57,432 nt of DNA from Acidobacteriaceae bacterium. GTDB lineage: Bacteria > Acidobacteriota > Terriglobia > Terriglobales > Acidobacteriaceae. The position numbers and the translations under genes are program-made. Where the stretch lies: positions 1-57,432 of the forward strand of contig PMYL01000055.1 in assembly GCA_003170825.1 (NCBI GenBank). The letters are read 5' to 3'. Of the stretch, positions 10,795-24,066 are shown piece after piece; within the stretch, counting starts at the first letter, position 1, and the number at the start of each line of letters is the position of its first letter. The notes under the pieces are model-generated. The model did not search any database and was not told where the DNA came from. It saw nothing but the letters and a program-made list of their open reading frames with translations.

Positions 10795-11101
10795 GGTTCA
10801 GTGGACCGTGGACAGTTGGCGTGCGGTCGAAACGTTTGCCTATGGGGTTGCGCGAAGCGGCCAGATGTTCGCTCAAAGGGTTGGGAAAAGCGGCGAATGT
10901 TCGTTGGGAGGGTTGCACTTTTTTGAAGGGTTAACCTTTCCGACGACCCGGATTTCAGTGTTGGGCTGCTGAGAATTATCCGTTTTAGAGCAAAGGGTTG
11001 CTGAGAATTGAACACTGATTTTTTGAAAGCGGGGATTCTTCGGTCTCCAAAGGGGCGAAGCTGGCGGGATCTACAGGCTGGAGAGCGAAGAGGAGGCTTG
11101 C
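10795..11101. other. Intergenic region with GGGTTG-spaced repeats
   Basis: 307 bp without a convincing gene. It opens with a degenerate GTCAGTGG-family arm (10797-10820). Then GGGTTG recurs at 10845, 10878 and 10910 with a 32-33 bp period and similar interiors (AGCGGCcAGATGTTCG versus AGCGGCGAATGTTCG). A second pair (GGCTGCTGAGAATT and GGTTGCTGAGAATT) follows around 10968-11010. The opposite-strand frame across it has no protein-like character. Confidence 0.5.
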
Positions 11102-11344
11102 GTGGGCAGGATTTGGGGTGCAATTTTCGCGGCGGGCGCTACTGTGCGGAGGGTCGTGGGTTGGGGTGGTTGGAAGGCGCAGCGCCGCTACATCACGGCC
11201 GATCCGGAGTGGGATGCGTTGCTGCGCCGCACACGCGCCAGCGGCAAGGCGCTGGGCATCGCCATGGAGGCGGATGTGGAGCGGCTGTCGGATGAATTCC
11301 GGCAGGAGCGGCTGCAGGCCTCAAATCACGGAGGCGCAGAATAG
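11102..11344 (+). CDS. Small hypothetical protein upstream of hicB
   Basis: An 80-residue frame starting at GTG 11102, supported by GAGGAGG 7-8 nt upstream. The N-terminus is short and hydrophobic with Trp and Gly (IWGAIFAAGATVRRVVGWGG). The rest is charged and helical: RRYITADPEWDALLRRTRAS, GKALGIAMEADVERLSDEFR. The C-terminal half resembles small toxin-antitoxin antitoxins in composition, but I cannot name a family. It lies 64 bp before hicB on the same strand and may belong to the same remnant cluster. Confidence 0.5.
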   Translation: MGRIWGAIFAAGATVRRVVGWGGWKAQRRYITADPEWDALLRRTRASGKALGIAMEADVERLSDEFRQERLQASNHGGAE

Positions 11345-11408
11345 GAGTCAGTGGTATCTTTTCCAATGAGGGCCGAAACAAGCCTTTGGCGTCACCGAGG
11401 GGCAACAG

Positions 11409-11618
11409 ATGAAAGAAATTGTCTTTGAAGTGGTGCAAGAGAGCGATGGAGGGTTCTGCGCCGAAGCGCTCGGCGAGAACATCTTCACGCAGGCCGATAG
11501 TTGGGAGGAACTGAAGGCCAATGCGCAGGAAGCCGTCCACGCCTACTATTTTGACTCGCCCGCTCCCGCTTCGATCCGCCTGCGCTTGGTGCGCGATGAA
11601 GTGCTGGCGGTGGCATGA
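11409..11618 (+). CDS. hicB: HicB-family antitoxin (short form)
   Basis: A 69-residue short HicB-type antitoxin, often mislabelled as '2-oxoisovalerate dehydrogenase' in databases. The family order is present: KEIVFEVVQESDGGFCAEAL, then GENIFTQADSWEELKANAQE and IRLRLVRDEVLAVA at the end. It would neutralise the HicA mRNA interferase by masking its RNA-binding face. ATG 11409 is preceded by GAGGGG. Its TGA overlaps the hicA ATG (ATGA at 11615-11618), the standard coupled hicBA order. The antitoxin frame is intact, whereas hicA is frameshifted. Confidence 0.88.
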   Translation: MKEIVFEVVQESDGGFCAEALGENIFTQADSWEELKANAQEAVHAYYFDSPAPASIRLRLVRDEVLAVA

Positions 11619-11853
11619 AGCTGCCGCGCGATTTGAGCGGTGAGACCTGATCAAACACCTTTGCAAGCACTGGAGATACGAGCGGGTGCATCAGGTCGGG
11701 AGCCATGTCATTCTGCAAACCGGACAGCCTACGCCTCATCGAATCGCTGTTCCGGTCCACAATCCCCTCAGAGTTGGGACGCTGAACGCGATCCTCTCTG
11801 CTGTTGCCGCGCACAAGGGCGTGATGAAAGAGGATGTTCTCAAAGGGGTATGA
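11615..11853 (+). pseudogene. hicA: hicA toxin, frameshifted
   Basis: Translation from ATG 11615 gives MKLPRDLSGET and then TGA at 11648. In the +2 register from 11647 the family sequence resumes: LIKHLCKHWRYERVHQVGSH, VILQTG, RIAVPVHNPLRVGTLNAIL, ending at TGA 11851-11853. The join reads as one missing base in 'GAGACCTGATC' (11642-11652). HicA is a small double-stranded RNA-binding-fold ribonuclease whose catalytic His lies in the GSH motif; that motif is preserved after the shift. The toxin should not be made unless the deletion is a sequencing error. Confidence 0.85.
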
Positions 11854-11860
11854 CAGCGAT

Positions 11861-11893
11861 CCCAGGTCCCAGAAGCGGGACCCTGGGGCACCC
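11861..11893. repeat. Palindromic intergenic repeat with GGGGCACCC tail (copy 1)
   Basis: CCCAGGTCCC and GGGACCCTGGG form an imperfect hairpin, followed by the tail GGGGCACCCG. The same architecture recurs at 13267-13302, in a tail-less form at 14381-14418, and with another stem at 23071-23157. This copy follows hicA and precedes the ParA-like gene. Confidence 0.75.
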
Positions 11894-11987
11894 GGCGGTG
11901 TACTCGCAAAAACATTACCTGTAAACTACTCTTTTGAGAGAACATTGAATCAACACAATTCCGCACGCATTGGAGATCGGAAAGACT

Positions 11988-13046
11988 ATGGCCGTTTACG
12001 CAATTTGGAACAACAAGGGAGGGGTCGGAAAGAGCTATCTGACCTTTCAGATTGCTTCGGAATATGCCAAAACCCATCCGGATCAACCGGTATTGGTAGT
12101 GGATTTATGTCCTCAGGCGAACGCCTCAAGCATGCTGCTGGGTGGAATCGTCGACGGTGAGGAGCGTCTAACGCGAATCGCAGGACGCGCTTCAAGGAAG
12201 ACCATCGCTGGATACATCGACGAGCGAATTCGTAGTCCATATGTCAGCCCGCGAGTTGGGTCTAGGTACGTGTTGAATGTCAACAGGTACAACGATCAGG
12301 TACCACAGAATCTCTCCCTTGTGGTAGGCGACGAAGGTCTAGAGATTCAAACCTCCCGCGTATCTAACGCGACAAACCCTGGACCCACGGACGCCTGGCG
12401 TATCGTACACGGATGGATCAGTGATCTTATTTCGGACATTCGGGAATCGTGGAATGTTACTGACTCTACCGTCTTCATCGATTGCAATCCAAGCTTTTCG
12501 GTCTACACAGAGCTCGCGATGTCGGCTTCAGATCACTTGATAATCCCGTTCTCCGCTGACGGCTCTTCGAAGAGAGCTGTACGGGCAGTTCTTGCGCTGC
12601 TTTACGGCATAACACGAGTGCCCGGGGCAGAACAGTCGGAGTTTTATTTGAATACCCAACGTTTCCGAATGTCCGTACCAAGGATTTACAGCTACGTTGG
12701 AAATCGTTTGACGCAGATGAACCTGGGTGCTGCAAAGGCATTCAAAACGGTAGTTTTGGAGATCGGTAAGGAGATCTGGAATGTTTGGCAACAGAGCCCG
12801 AACAACTTCGCGATACATCCTGCCGGGGAACCGTCTCCCCGAAATTCAATTGAGTTTCGGAGAATGTTTCAGGCGGAAATCAATGACGCGAATACCGCTT
12901 CGGTTGTCTCGGGTGGGCTTGGGATTCCGATAACTACTTTGGCCTCCGGGACTAAAAACCTAGCGGGCCGAAGGATAATGGTGAATCAATCTCAATTGGA
13001 TCGCCAGCAGCCGAACATCCGCAGATTCGTTCGCACTATCGAATAG
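11988..13046 (+). CDS. ParA/MinD-like ATPase, orphan
   Basis: A 352-residue deviant-Walker ATPase. WNNKGGVGKSYLTFQIASEY carries the ParA-type Walker A with the signature second Lys. VLVVDLCPQANASSML is the A' motif, and STVFIDCNPSFSVYTELAMS is Walker B. The C-terminal 130 residues are unlike plasmid ParA. No parB, centromere repeats or replication gene adjoins it, so a partition role is unlikely. Hand-counted 60-nt rows give 42-50% GC, low for this window. ATG 11988 is chosen (GGAAAG upstream); an in-frame TTG at 11970 is possible. Orphan ATPases of this kind occur in mobile islets and some defence loci. Palindromic repeats lie on both sides. Confidence 0.85.
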   Translation: MAVYAIWNNKGGVGKSYLTFQIASEYAKTHPDQPVLVVDLCPQANASSMLLGGIVDGEERLTRIAGRASRKTIAGYIDERIRSPYVSPRVGSRYVLNVNRYNDQVPQNLSLVVGDEGLEIQTSRVSNATNPGPTDAWRIVHGWISDLISDIRESWNVTDSTVFIDCNPSFSVYTELAMSASDHLIIPFSADGSSKRAVRAVLALLYGITRVPGAEQSEFYLNTQRFRMSVPRIYSYVGNRLTQMNLGAAKAFKTVVLEIGKEIWNVWQQSPNNFAIHPAGEPSPRNSIEFRRMFQAEINDANTASVVSGGLGIPITTLASGTKNLAGRRIMVNQSQLDRQQPNIRRFVRTIE

Positions 13047-13266
13047 TTCAAATCTGGGCTTTTCTACACCTGAGAATTCGCACTGACCGTCAACTAAGGA
13101 TTGTAGATCTGGAATAACCGGTTAAGAAACAACCCCTACCCCTTGGGCAGGAAGCGGAGCCAGCCCCTCGGGGCACAACTGCTTAATGGGCGAGCTTTCC
13201 TATCGTCCGCTCCCTACGGGAGTGACGGGCTGGTCCAGCGGGAGGATTGCGGTCGAGGTTTGTGGT

Positions 13267-13302
13267 ATCCCAGGTCCGAAAATCCGGACCTGGGGCACCC
13301 GG
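13267..13302. repeat. Palindromic intergenic repeat with GGGGCACCC tail (copy 2)
   Basis: CCCAGGTCCG and CGGACCTGGG form a perfect 10-bp stem (loop AAAATC), followed by GGCACCCGG. It separates the convergent ParA-like gene and the unknown gene at 13305. The preceding 13047-13266 has no gene; a small CTCCC/GGGAG hairpin lies near 13210-13225. Confidence 0.75.
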
Positions 13303-13304
13303 CA

Positions 13305-14297
13305 TTATCTCGGACTCCTCCTTTTGCTTCCAGGTTCGAGGCGTGCTTTGATAACGGCTTTGACCTTTCCCTTCCATCCCGATCCATGCATCACCCTTTC
13401 GAAATTGCGCCCAAATCGCCCCGAGAGCAATTCCGTCCGTGTTTTTTGGCTTAGTTCTCTCCAATTTTCAAACATTATGTAAATTGCATTCCCATATTCG
13501 ATGTTCTCAAACACCACGAGATCATCCTTAATGAGCCCGCCAAAGTACCTTTCTAATCCGCTCAGTCCATAGACGAGTTTCGCAGGCTTGAGGCTCATCA
13601 TAAAATCATAGCGCTCCGCAACTGCGGCCTTTTCCTGAGTGGACGGAACCTTCCCCCGGAATAGACGAGCTATCGCCTCTTCCCGCGTACCAGGGGGAAG
13701 CACCTCCCAAGAGACTTTCAGGGTTTGTAGGTAGTCCGCGATTGTTGCATCACTTGGTTGAACGCTAAAAGAACCCACATTCTCTAGAAGCAGATTCAAA
13801 CATTCCAGGAGATCGTCTTTGAATCGCTTGGCTTTTTGGTCAAGAACCCGATCCACTTCGAATACGATCATGTAGCTCTTCTGTCCGGCATCAGGATGAG
13901 GAACGAGTATCTTCAGCCGAGTAAGACGCGGGCCGATGAAGTCACGGGGATATTGTTCATGAGGTAGATAGACGGTATGCGTCCCTTTGTATGAATCGCC
14001 CCAGTTCGGCGATTCAATTGCACTGTAATGCGTCTCCTTTTCGAGATCCTTTCTTATGATTTCCTCGCCATTTACGTTTCTCTTGCTGTACTTCCCACTC
14101 CCTTCGGGCGGCAGGACCGACGGTGAGAAAAGCAACTTACCGCCAGTCAGCGTAATGCCAAGATGGCTCAATTTACCATCGAGAAGCTCTTGCGCTGAAT
14201 ACACTCGTGAACATGCGGCTATCACGCTCGTGGCTTTGAGTTCTTTGAGTCTGAGTTGTATCGACGGTGGGATCGTGCGAAGATTCTTTCTTGCCAT
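13305..14297 (-). CDS. Protein of unknown function in an accessory islet
   Basis: A 330-residue soluble protein with no signal peptide or membrane segment. I choose ATG 14297 (MARKNLRTIPPS) because GCGAGG lies 7 nt upstream; the frame is open to 14363. A distinctive C-terminal block reads DDLVVFENIEYGNAIYIMFE, then NWRELSQKTRTELLSG, and GWKGKVKAVI. The middle part contains VPHPDAGQKSYMIVFEVDRV and a Cys/Leu-rich helix. I have no family name for it and infer no activity. A sampled row has about 48% GC, lower than flanking core genes, suggesting lateral origin with the neighbouring ParA-like gene. The two genes converge on a palindromic repeat. Confidence 0.7.
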   Translation of the reverse strand: MARKNLRTIPPSIQLRLKELKATSVIAACSRVYSAQELLDGKLSHLGITLTGGKLLFSPSVLPPEGSGKYSKRNVNGEEIIRKDLEKETHYSAIESPNWGDSYKGTHTVYLPHEQYPRDFIGPRLTRLKILVPHPDAGQKSYMIVFEVDRVLDQKAKRFKDDLLECLNLLLENVGSFSVQPSDATIADYLQTLKVSWEVLPPGTREEAIARLFRGKVPSTQEKAAVAERYDFMMSLKPAKLVYGLSGLERYFGGLIKDDLVVFENIEYGNAIYIMFENWRELSQKTRTELLSGRFGRNFERVMHGSGWKGKVKAVIKARLEPGSKRRSPR

Positions 14298-14380
14298 GTC
14301 CATGCCTCGCAGCAAAAGCATTCCATGAAACGAGAGGTTAGTTTTAATGATACGCGTTAACAATCTAAAGTCAAGAGTGC

Positions 14381-14418
14381 CGGAATCCCAGGTCTGGATT
14401 CTCAGACCTGGGATTCCG
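14381..14418. repeat. Perfect 16-bp palindrome after the PFOR gene
   Basis: CGGAATCCCAGGTCTG and CAGACCTGGGATTCCG are perfect reverse complements with a 6-nt loop. The core CCCAGGTC is that of the repeats at 11861 and 13267, but the GGGGCACCC tail is absent. It lies 20 bp past the PFOR stop and could also act as a terminator. Confidence 0.8.
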
Positions 14419-14438
14419 ACGCTGACTGGAAGATTGGT

Positions 14439-19181
<4,743 letters not shown>

Positions 19182-19588
19182 GAATCTCCCTCTGTGCGAC
19201 CAATTCGTGTTTCAGCGTCTTCGCCGAGCGGCGTGCGTGTACGAATGCGGGATGAGGCTTCGAAAGCCCGCCTTGCGTCCGGCGCCCGCGGTTCACCGGT
19301 TCGCCGGTTCATGCGCCAGCGCGGGCCGGCCGGATGCCCTTGTAAGTCTAGCGGCCGGGATGGTGACCGGGGAACCCAAGGGGAGGATTGCCACGTCAAA
19401 GCGGCCTGCTATAAGTATGCACCCCAAAGAGGCGAGGCGCATTTTGCCGGGCGGACAGCGTACCAAGAGGTGGGATTTCGTTTTATTTCCGATTCGAAGG
19501 TCCGAAGGGATGGATCGATCCACGGGTCCCATCGGCGTCCTCTCGTCCCGCGCGAATGGCTTAAGATGCTTCGGGGGAGGGAATGGAC
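19182..19588. other. Divergent promoter region between nifJ and the alpha-mannosidase gene
   Basis: 407 bp between two divergent genes. It is very GC-rich in its first half, with short inverted repeats (ACCGGTTCGCCGGT near 19297-19310). No convincing -35/-10 pair, operator or small gene is visible. GGGGGAGGG at 19573-19581 is the mannosidase ribosome-binding site. Confidence 0.4.
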
Positions 19589-22500
19589 ATGGTTTCCGCT
19601 TTCAAACTGCATTGCCGTAACCGGATGGCCGTTCTTCTTGTAGCTTTCCTGGCGGGGACGTGCGGAGCGTTGCTGTTTGCGGGCCGCGTAACGGCCCAGA
19701 ACGCCGGCGAGGCTGCCAGGATCGCCGCCAACCTGCAGCCGGAGTCTCGCGCCGTGATCGAGCGGCTCTCCAGCCTGCGCGAGTTGCCGGACGGCGCCTG
19801 GAAGCTCCATGCCGGCGACCTGGCGCATGGGGAGGCGGTGAACCTGGACGAGTCCGGCTGGCAGGCGATCAAGCCGCGGACCAAGGCCCCCAATGAGGCG
19901 GTCTGGTTTCGCCAGACCTATCAAATTCCGGCCACGCTGAACGGCTACGATCTCAGCGGCGCGCGCATCTGGTTTCAGTTCCAGGCCTACGCCAACGGGC
20001 CGATGCCGCAGATTCTCTACTTCAACGGGCGCCGGGTGGCCATGGGCGACGATCTGGAGCCGATTGTGCTGCTCGATCAGGCCCGGCCCGGCGACCGGGT
20101 GACGGTGGCTGTCAAACTGCTGCACACAGTGGATGACAAGCACGTGCAGGGCGCGACGCTGAAGATCGACTTCCCCGAAGGCCGCCCCAATCCGGAGGAT
20201 TTGCGCGAGGAGTTTTTGTCGGCGGCGCTGCTGGTACCCGCGCTGGCGCCGAATGACGCCGCCCAACTGGCCACGCTTGCCGACGCCATCCGCGCCGTAG
20301 ATCTCGCCGCTCTGGATGCTCATGACCAGGCGAAGTTTGACGCCAGCCTGAAAGCGGCGCACGCCAAGCTCGAAACCCTCACGCCGCTCTTGCAGCAGGC
20401 CACGCTGCACCTGACCGGCAACTCGCACATCGACGCGGCTTGGCTGTGGCCGTGGACAGAGACGGTGGACGTGGTGAAGCGGACCTTCGGCACCGCGCTG
20501 CAACTGATGTACGAGTACCCCGATTACACCTTCACTCAGTCCGCCGCGGCTTACAACGAGTGGCTGGCGCAAAAGTATCCGGAGATGAACGCCGAGATTG
20601 CCCGGCGCATCAAGGAAGGGCGCTGGGAGATTGTGGGCGGAATGTGGGTGGAGCCGGACCTGAATATGCCCGACGGCGAGTCGCTGGTGCGCCAGTTGCT
20701 GGTAGGCAAGCGCTGGTTCAAGCAGCAGTACGGCGTGGACACGAGGATCGGCTGGAATCCGGATTCGTTTGGCTACACGTGGCAGTTGCCGCAGATCTAC
20801 AAGAAGAGCGGCGTGGATTATTTTGTGACGCAGAAGATGGCCTGGTGCGACACCAACCAGTTGCCCTTCAAGTTTTTCTGGTGGGAGTCGCCGGATGGCT
20901 CGAAGGTGCTGACTTACTTCCCGCACGACTACGCCAACGACAACCTGAACCTGGTGCGTCTGGCGCGCGATTTCACCATCGCGCAAAAGCAGGCCACGGG
21001 ACTGCCGGGCATCATGGACCTCTACGGCATCGGCGATCACGGCGGCGGACCGACGAGGGCGATTCTGGACGAGGGCTTCCATTGGGAGCAGCCGGGGCAC
21101 GCGACGCCCAAAATCGAATTCGGCACGGCGCAGAGTTATTTCTCGTTGCTCGAATATCAGATTGCACCCAACAGCCCGGAATGGAACTACCAGTCGATTG
21201 CCAAGGGCTACACGCCGCCGCCATTGGTGCCCGGCAAGGTGAACATTCCGACGTGGAAGAGTGAGCTTTACTTCGAGTACCACCGCGGCGTGATGACCAC
21301 CCAGGCCAACCACAAGCGCAATATGCGCGAGGCCGAGGTCGAGATGCTCAACGCTGAAAAGTGGGCATCACTCGCTTGGTTAAGTGGACGCGAGTATCCG
21401 GGGAAAGAACTCACCGAAGATTGGAAGAAGGTGCTCTTCAACCAGTTTCACGATTTAGCCGCAGGCTCCGGTATCGGCGCAATCTACAAGGACGCGCAGA
21501 AAGATTACGACGTCGTCCGCTGGTCAACGAATGAGATTGATGCGACGGCGCTGGAAGCGGTGGCGGAGAGGATTGACACGAGAGAAGAGGACAGAGACGC
21601 TGAAGGTCAATCAATTGTAATTTTCAATCCATTGGGGTGGTCGAGGTCCGGTGTAGTCATTGCGAGAATGAAACATTTGGGCACGAGCGATAAGGTTGCG
21701 GCGCTATTGGATGGAGAGGGCGAAGTGACAATCGCGAATATCCTGTCGCTCGACCCGAAAAGCAGAATGGCAGAGGTGCAGATTCCGGTCAAGGACGTAC
21801 CTGCGATGGGCTACAAGGTACTCAGTGTTCCATCTCCGAAGATTGGCAAGAATGGGAAGGGCCATGATGCCGGGACGGGCCAAGGCTTGGTCCTCGAAAA
21901 CAATCTTACGATCAAGGAAACTGGGGATCCAAAGTACGACGCTGAGAGCATTGACAACCATCTGATTCGATTCGAAGTGGACTCTAAGACCGGATGCATA
22001 AGCAGTTTGCGCGATGATAGGACAAATTTTGAGCTACTTGCGCCGGGAGCGTGTGGCAACGAGCTTCAAGCCTTCAAAGATACACCGAAGGACTACGATG
22101 CCTGGAACATCGATCCGGGGACACTCGATCAGGAGCCAACTCGGATCAACCAAGCGGATTCTGTTGAATGGGTGAATTCGCCCGGAGAACACGAAGCCAT
22201 CCGTGTAACTCGCCACTGGAAAAATTCAAAGTTTGTGCAGACTATTAGCCTAGAGGAAGGTTCTGACCAAATCGACATCGACAACGAGATCGACTGGCAT
22301 GAGTCGCATGTTCTGCTGAAAGCGGCCTTCCCGCTGGCGGCTTCAGGGCCGTTTGCGACGTACGAGATTCCCTACGGAACCATTGACCGGGCGACCACGC
22401 GCAACAACAGTTGGGAGCAGGCGCAGTTTGAGGTTGCAGCGATGCGCTGGGCCGACCTCGGCGGTATCGGGTCCGACGGCAAGCAGCACGGCCTGAGCAT

Positions 22501-23023
22501 TCTGAACCAGAGCAAGTACGGCTACGACGCGGTGGGCAACGTGCTGCGGCTGACGCTGCTGCGCTCGCCCAAATGGCCCGACGCCGAGGCTGATATGGGC
22601 CACCACCACTTCTACTACGCGCTCTATCCCCACGCGGGGACGTGGAAGGACGCGCTTACCGTGCGCCACGGCTACGAGTACAACTACCCGCTCACGGCGG
22701 TCGTCACCACGGCGCATCCCGGCACGCTGCCCGCCAGCCACTCCTTCGCCTCGGTCGCGCCGGAGAATGTCGTCCTGACCGCGGTCAAGAAGGCTGAAGA
22801 CGCAAACGGCCTCATCTTCCGCGTCTACGAGTGGGCGGGAAAAGACTCGATAGCCGAGTTCCACGTGCCGCCGGGGGCGACGGGAGCCACCGTGACCAAC
22901 CTGATGGAGACGCCGGAGGGCGGCCCACTCGCGGTAACCGGCGACGTAGTCAAGGCGCCGATCCACCCCTACGAGATTCTGACCATCCGGGTGGATTACC
23001 CCAACGGCGGGCCGAAGCAGTAG
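19589..23023 (+). CDS. Secreted GH38 alpha-mannosidase
   Basis: An exported glycoside hydrolase of 1,144 residues. The N-terminal signal (FLAGTCGALLFAGRVTA) is followed by a galactose-binding-like region, then the GH38 catalytic domain. GNSHIDAAWLWPW holds the zinc ligands H280 and D282. IGWNPDSFGYTWQLPQIYKK holds the nucleophile D392 and YGIGDHGGGPTRAIL contains another zinc ligand. The large beta domains follow (GH38C). It releases mannose from alpha-mannosides. ATG 19589 is preferred to 19583 because GGAGG at 19576-19580 is then 8 nt away. The coding region from about 21350 to 22320 has clearly lower GC than either side although the frame is intact. Confidence 0.94.
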   Translation: MVSAFKLHCRNRMAVLLVAFLAGTCGALLFAGRVTAQNAGEAARIAANLQPESRAVIERLSSLRELPDGAWKLHAGDLAHGEAVNLDESGWQAIKPRTKAPNEAVWFRQTYQIPATLNGYDLSGARIWFQFQAYANGPMPQILYFNGRRVAMGDDLEPIVLLDQARPGDRVTVAVKLLHTVDDKHVQGATLKIDFPEGRPNPEDLREEFLSAALLVPALAPNDAAQLATLADAIRAVDLAALDAHDQAKFDASLKAAHAKLETLTPLLQQATLHLTGNSHIDAAWLWPWTETVDVVKRTFGTALQLMYEYPDYTFTQSAAAYNEWLAQKYPEMNAEIARRIKEGRWEIVGGMWVEPDLNMPDGESLVRQLLVGKRWFKQQYGVDTRIGWNPDSFGYTWQLPQIYKKSGVDYFVTQKMAWCDTNQLPFKFFWWESPDGSKVLTYFPHDYANDNLNLVRLARDFTIAQKQATGLPGIMDLYGIGDHGGGPTRAILDEGFHWEQPGHATPKIEFGTAQSYFSLLEYQIAPNSPEWNYQSIAKGYTPPPLVPGKVNIPTWKSELYFEYHRGVMTTQANHKRNMREAEVEMLNAEKWASLAWLSGREYPGKELTEDWKKVLFNQFHDLAAGSGIGAIYKDAQKDYDVVRWSTNEIDATALEAVAERIDTREEDRDAEGQSIVIFNPLGWSRSGVVIARMKHLGTSDKVAALLDGEGEVTIANILSLDPKSRMAEVQIPVKDVPAMGYKVLSVPSPKIGKNGKGHDAGTGQGLVLENNLTIKETGDPKYDAESIDNHLIRFEVDSKTGCISSLRDDRTNFELLAPGACGNELQAFKDTPKDYDAWNIDPGTLDQEPTRINQADSVEWVNSPGEHEAIRVTRHWKNSKFVQTISLEEGSDQIDIDNEIDWHESHVLLKAAFPLAASGPFATYEIPYGTIDRATTRNNSWEQAQFEVAAMRWADLGGIGSDGKQHGLSILNQSKYGYDAVGNVLRLTLLRSPKWPDAEADMGHHHFYYALYPHAGTWKDALTVRHGYEYNYPLTAVVTTAHPGTLPASHSFASVAPENVVLTAVKKAEDANGLIFRVYEWAGKDSIAEFHVPPGATGATVTNLMETPEGGPLAVTGDVVKAPIHPYEILTIRVDYPNGGPKQ

Positions 23024-23070
23024 GGGAATCGAGAAGGTTATCGATCCGGCGCGAAACGATTGCATCGTGC

Positions 23071-23157
23071 TATCCCACCCTTTCCGCAAAGAACGCGGAA
23101 AGGATGGGGCACGGAGCATTTGTGCGGCACCCGGCACGGAGCATTTGTGGGGCACCC
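23071..23157. repeat. Composite palindrome plus 25-bp tandem repeat, GGGGCACCC type
   Basis: CCCACCCTTTCCGC and GCGGAAAGGATGGGG form an imperfect hairpin (23074-23109). Two 25-bp units follow at 23108-23132 and 23133-23157 (starting GGCACGGAGCATTTGTG), differing at one position and each ending in GGCACCC. It lies between the mannosidase and lipoprotein genes. Confidence 0.8.
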
Positions 23158-23220
23158 GCATCAACATTCGAGGAACCTTTTCATGGATGCGGACGTATAA
23201 GGGGGTGGAGGGCGATTGCC

Positions 23221-23850
23221 ATGAATCTCAACACGACGCGAACAGCGGCAACTTTGGCGGTAGGCCTGGCGCTGGCGGCCGGAATGACAGGATGCATGAT
23301 TCATACCGAAAAGGGCGCCAACGGCGAGGACAAGAACGTCCAGGTGGATACACCCTTTGGCGGTATCCACGTGAATACCGACCAGACCACGGCTTCGGAC
23401 CTGGGATTGCCGGTCTATCCGGGCGCCCAGACGGTGAGAGACGACGACAAGCACAAGTCGGCGGACGTGCGCCTGGGATTTGGCGAGTGGGAGTTGCGGG
23501 TGCGGGCAGTGAGCTATGCCACTCCGGACACAAAGGAGAAGGTGACCGCTTTCTACAAGAAGGCTCTGGGCCGCTACGGCGACGTGATTGCCTGCCAAGG
23601 CAATGCGCCGGTAGGGACCCCAACGAAGACCTCCGAGGGGCTGACCTGCGACGAGGACAAGAACCCCAAGGTGCAGATCGACCAGGGAGATTATGGAACC
23701 GGCAAAGGCGGCCTGGAGTTGAAGGCCGGCTCAAAGCGCCACCAGCACATTGTGGGCTTCGAGAATCCCAAAGACGGCAAGACACGCTTTGCCCTGGTGG
23801 CGCTGGATTTGCCTGCCGGAATGGATAAGAACTCGGGGAAGAGCGACTAG
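23221..23850 (+). CDS. Lipoprotein of unknown function
   Basis: A 209-residue lipoprotein: the N-terminal stretch LAVGLALAAGMTGC ends in a lipobox with the acylated Cys at residue 25. The mature part contains a segment with LGLPVYPGAQTVRDDDKHKS, then a domain with ATPDTKEKVTAFYKKALGRY and EGLTCDEDKNPKVQID. The 'PVYPGA ... VTAFYKKAL' pattern is common in acidobacterial exported proteins, where a sugar-free envelope role is suspected but not shown. I have no firm family name. ATG 23221 is the first codon consistent with the signal peptide. It is followed 139 bp later by the tRNA. Confidence 0.85.
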   Translation: MNLNTTRTAATLAVGLALAAGMTGCMIHTEKGANGEDKNVQVDTPFGGIHVNTDQTTASDLGLPVYPGAQTVRDDDKHKSADVRLGFGEWELRVRAVSYATPDTKEKVTAFYKKALGRYGDVIACQGNAPVGTPTKTSEGLTCDEDKNPKVQIDQGDYGTGKGGLELKAGSKRHQHIVGFENPKDGKTRFALVALDLPAGMDKNSGKSD

Positions 23851-23989
23851 GGCGCCCGCGGTTGACCTTTAGAGATCCGGCAAAGCCGCGCCCCGCAATA
23901 CCCCGGATTCTGCTACACTGGTTGAAGCGCATTCAAGGGGCCAAATTCGCCAGGCCGCGCCCCAACGATACGCTCCTGCAACCCAAGTT

Positions 23990-24066
<77 letters not shown>

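Noticed and set aside
10758..11123. 121-codon minus-strand frame across the GGGTTG repeats
   Set aside because: It translates direct repeats into Arg/Pro/Ser-rich sequence without domain features.
11988..13046. Plasmid or chromosome partition system
   Set aside because: There is no ParB, no centromere-like iterons and no replication gene near the ParA-like ATPase.
19409..21313. 634-codon minus-strand frame across the nifJ-mannosidase gap and into the mannosidase gene
   Set aside because: Most of it is antisense to the catalytic domain of GH38; composition is Arg/Leu/Gln-rich and there is no motif.
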